64,000 nucleotides of DNA from Schizochytrium sp. CCTCC M209059 (Eukaryota; Sar; Bigyra; Thraustochytrida; Thraustochytriidae). Both the position numbers and the translations under genes were made by a program. Below, piece by piece: positions 61,545-64,000 of this stretch; position 1 is the first letter of the stretch, and each line of letters opens with the position of its first letter. The stretch is taken from the NCBI GenBank assembly GCA_000818945.1, contig KN805377.1:359051-423050 (forward strand), read 5' to 3'. Under the pieces are notes generated by a model that saw only the letters and a program-made list of their open reading frames with translations, searched no databases and had not been told where the DNA came from.

Positions 61545-64000
61545 TCAATTTTTGCCCTTCGTAGTGAGCGTGCGCCAAGATCGCTCATAGCGAACGGCAG
61601 GTGGCATGAGTCCGTCGGGCTCCGCCTCCGAGTCGACGCAGCTGCTGTCCTCCCCAGTGCCGTCACTTCCGGAGTCAGCCTGGTCCACGGATCGCTGAGC
61701 AGATGCCGCGTCAGCAGTACCTTGTTTTGCCTCGTCGCTGGCGAGACCTGCTTCAAGATCATCGCTCGCATCGTGATGATGCAACGATGTCTTTGCTTGA
61801 GCTTGAGCTTCGGCGTATTCTTGTTCTTGCTCTTGCTCTCGCTCTCGTTGTCGTTCTTCCTCCTCTTCAGCCTGTGCCGCACGTGCCTCCTCCGCTGTCA
61901 TTTCCCGCAAAATGTTTTCGACTCGCTCTTCATGCAAGAGGCTGGACGTCAAGCCTGATCTATAATTGGCATCGCTGAACGGGGACAAATTATGCTGATT
62001 TTCAAGGTCGGGGGACGTCGGCGTCACCAGTGCGCTGCCATCGCGAAGTGGCGGCTCGTGAAGATCCTTGTCGAAGCGTTTGATGATCTTGGTACGGTGG
62101 TGTTCGATGGAATGGAGCTGTGCGCGGGTAACAATGCCAACGACGTGATTGGAGGTGTTGACCACGGTAAGGTGGCGCAGACCAAGGTGCCGAAAGAGTT
62201 GATGGACGCGAGAGATGTAGACTGAATGATGCACCGTCAGCGCACTTGAGTTTAGGTACGGGCGCAGATCCACAACACGCTGCAGATCGTCTTGGCTGAG
62301 CTTCCGCATGATGTCGAGAATGCTGGGCGAGCGCGGATAGTGCTTGAAAAAGTCTCGCCACGCAATCGTGGCGCCCTTGCGCTTGAAGCGATCTTGCAAG
62401 GGAACGGCTTCGCTGATGAAAACTTTTTCGAAGAGCAAGATCAGCAACTCGCTGCGCAAAATGGTGCCCTCAAAAATACCCTTGCCGCGAACCTCGTTCA
62501 CCTCGTCGGCATCGAGATTGTTGCGATTCGATCCGCGTCGCTTGCGATTTTTCAAGTTTCCGCGGCGCGAACCTTGACCCTGTCGACTCGTCTGTTCCGA
62601 CATGGATGATTGCGCTCCTACATTGCTTTCACTTGACCCTGTAGCAGTGCTTCCAGGCTCAGTCCCGGTAGGCGGGCTAATGTTGGCGAATCCAAGGGAG
62701 CCCGAAAAGGAGGTCGCGGCCTCGAGATCAGAGCGGCTGCCAAGGCTCCGATGGCTCACTAGACGACGCGTGTGTCCGAGATGCGGTGCTCTGCGCGAAC
62801 GTTGATCCTGCTGCTGCTGCGCGTTCGTGTCGCCGCTAGCCTTGGCGGCATCACTGGCTTCTTGCGTCTCGCTATGTTGGCGCGAAACTTGGCGCGAGCG
62901 CACAGTAATATTTGATACGACTGGAAAGCCATTGTGCGAACAACTCTGTAACACTTGAAGAATGTCGCCAACGCGTTCAAAGAGATTAAAGACGATGGGC
63001 TCTTTGACCATGACCTCGCGGACACGAATCTTGTGCGCATTCGGCGGCGGTTCATCGTGCACAAATTTGATGCCCTGGAGTTCAATATGCATGTCATAGA
63101 GACCTTCTGTGAAAAGGTCGCCGACGACCTTGGAGGACATGATGGTAACCATGAGCGGGATGGCAAAGGTTGAGTTGTTCGTAGTCTCCATCAGAATGAC
63201 GACGATGGAGATGGTCATGCGCGTAATTCCGCCGAGCATGGCAGCGCCTCCGATCAAGGAGTACGTTCCCGGGTCGATCGCTCCAAACATGTCGCGCAGG
63301 GTTCCATCGTCAATCGCCCACATGACCTGACCAAAGACGCGGCCGAGGGCGGCGCCAATGGTGATGGCCGGTACAAAGAGACCGCTCGGAATGCTCGTGC
63401 CGTACGTGAGGCAGGCAAGAAACCAGACGGACAGCCCGAAGAGCAGTAGGGCAGGCACTTCGAAAAGGGCCTCGCTGTGAAAGAGACGGCGGACGGCCGA
63501 GTCGAGCGAGGAGAGCATGAGCGTCTCGAGGTCGTTGACGTCGTCAGGGTCTGTGCACATGTTCCCTCGCATGGCGATTTGTGCACATGTTCCGTTTGCA
63601 GTTGGGATGATCGGATCGCCCGAATCGCTCCAGACAGCATAATGCACGTCGCTCTTGGCGCGGCAGGGGTACATGGAAGAGAGGCCAAAGAAGATGAGCG
63701 AGGTGAAAAAGGCTACGGCAAGGGACTCGACGAGGCGGACGCGCGGGTCGACAATATACTTTGCTCGAATGCGGCTGAGCACAAGATTGGCAGAGTTGAA
63801 GGCAGCGCCAAGCAGGCCTCCAAGTGCGCCGATGATGACAAAGATTGGGAGCTGCATGAAGCGGTACGGAGGCTGCAACGGGTAGCAAGGGTCGCGGGAG
63901 GCGCCTTCAAAGCTGCCAAAGGACACCACGGCTGACTGCGACATGAGACCCCATTCCGCGGTATCCTTGACGCCCGAGAGCACGACATCGACAAAGGAAG
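61545..64000 (-). CDS. CLC-type chloride channel/transporter with CBS domains, 5' end missing
   Basis: The frame enters from the right edge without a start (the frame offers only GTG at 63983), so the N-terminal half with the first CLC motifs lies outside. Visible parts include several membrane segments (FVIIGALGGLLGAAFN, LLFGLSVWFLACLTYG), the third CLC motif GLFVPAITIGAALGRVFG, and LIGGAAMLGGITRMTISIVV. Two CBS domains follow (VREVMVKEPIVFNLF and LNSSALTVHHSVYISRVHQLF with RHLTVVNTSNHVVGIV). Between the CBS motifs lies a Ser/Gln-rich loop of about 150 residues. The C-terminal tail is Glu/Gln/Asp-rich. CLC proteins move chloride, often against protons, at plasma or organelle membranes. The external gating residues cannot be seen. 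Convergent with NAA15, 212 bp apart. Confidence 0.92.
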   Translation of the reverse strand, partial: SFVDVVLSGVKDTAEWGLMSQSAVVSFGSFEGASRDPCYPLQPPYRFMQLPIFVIIGALGGLLGAAFNSANLVLSRIRAKYIVDPRVRLVESLAVAFFTSLIFFGLSSMYPCRAKSDVHYAVWSDSGDPIIPTANGTCAQIAMRGNMCTDPDDVNDLETLMLSSLDSAVRRLFHSEALFEVPALLLFGLSVWFLACLTYGTSIPSGLFVPAITIGAALGRVFGQVMWAIDDGTLRDMFGAIDPGTYSLIGGAAMLGGITRMTISIVVILMETTNNSTFAIPLMVTIMSSKVVGDLFTEGLYDMHIELQGIKFVHDEPPPNAHKIRVREVMVKEPIVFNLFERVGDILQVLQSCSHNGFPVVSNITVRSRQVSRQHSETQEASDAAKASGDTNAQQQQDQRSRRAPHLGHTRRLVSHRSLGSRSDLEAATSFSGSLGFANISPPTGTEPGSTATGSSESNVGAQSSMSEQTSRQGQGSRRGNLKNRKRRGSNRNNLDADEVNEVRGKGIFEGTILRSELLILLFEKVFISEAVPLQDRFKRKGATIAWRDFFKHYPRSPSILDIMRKLSQDDLQRVVDLRPYLNSSALTVHHSVYISRVHQLFRHLGLRHLTVVNTSNHVVGIVTRAQLHSIEHHRTKIIKRFDKDLHEPPLRDGSALVTPTSPDLENQHNLSPFSDANYRSGLTSSLLHEERVENILREMTAEEARAAQAEEEEERQREREQEQEQEYAEAQAQAKTSLHHHDASDDLEAGLASDEAKQGTADAASAQRSVDQADSGSDGTGEDSSCVDSEAEPDGLMPPAVRYERSWRTLTTKGKN

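Overview
The window looks like nuclear DNA of a flagellate, GC-rich protist, most likely a stramenopile of the labyrinthulomycete/thraustochytrid type. The reasons are large mostly intronless genes with a few GT-AG introns, secreted VWA/PAN proteins with Thr-Pro-Ala-Pro runs, a plant-like vacuolar sorting receptor, SF-assemblin, and an SSNA1-like centriolar protein. Placement is by gene content and style only; no rRNA or organelle marker is present. I annotate 25 protein genes on both strands. Two are cut by the window edges: the first (metalloprotease) and the last (CLC channel). I found no tRNA, rRNA, transposon, CRISPR array or operon-like arrangement.

Layout. 0-5 kb: end of a membrane-anchored HEXXH metalloprotease, convergent with a secreted VWA-PAN-VWA protein. 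7.4-12 kb: a type II membrane protein joining a GT49-like glycosyltransferase to a Stealth sugar-phosphotransferase, then an orphan 7TM protein. 12-16 kb: a WD40-Roc-COR-TIR protein. 16.5-23.5 kb: housekeeping genes MND1, APC8/CDC23, a SAPS-type PP6 regulatory subunit, and p23. 24-30 kb: surface proteins, namely a Frizzled-like domain fused to a NIPA-type transporter and two tandem EGF-like 7TM paralogues. 31-39.5 kb: a sulfotransferase with an internal membrane insertion, SF-assemblin, a mitochondrial carrier, a vacuolar sorting receptor and a DUF1348 protein. 39.7-48.4 kb: a HEAT-like giant, a cyclin Y-like protein, a secreted spondin-domain protein and an SSNA1-like protein. 50-55 kb: an RGS/AGC kinase ending in a CaaX box, and a TIR-like/TPR protein. 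56-64 kb: NAA15 with five introns, convergent with the CLC chloride channel.

Themes. Several genes serve the cell surface and secretory route (GT49-Stealth, sulfotransferase, sorting receptor, spondin, VWA and metalloprotease proteins). Several could serve signalling (three 7TM proteins, a GRK-like kinase, two TIR-type proteins, a Roc-COR GTPase). Cell-cycle and meiosis genes (MND1, APC8, cyclin Y-like, SAPS) and flagellar-base genes (SF-assemblin, SSNA1-like) are interspersed. Neighbouring genes need not work together. Intergenic stretches are 0.2-2.6 kb and rich in microsatellites. Purine-rich CAAGC/AAGC tracts recur in presumed 5' leaders.

The strongest candidates for undescribed biology are the GT49-Stealth fusion, the WD40-Roc-COR-TIR protein, the Frizzled-like/NIPA fusion and the sulfotransferase interrupted by membrane segments.
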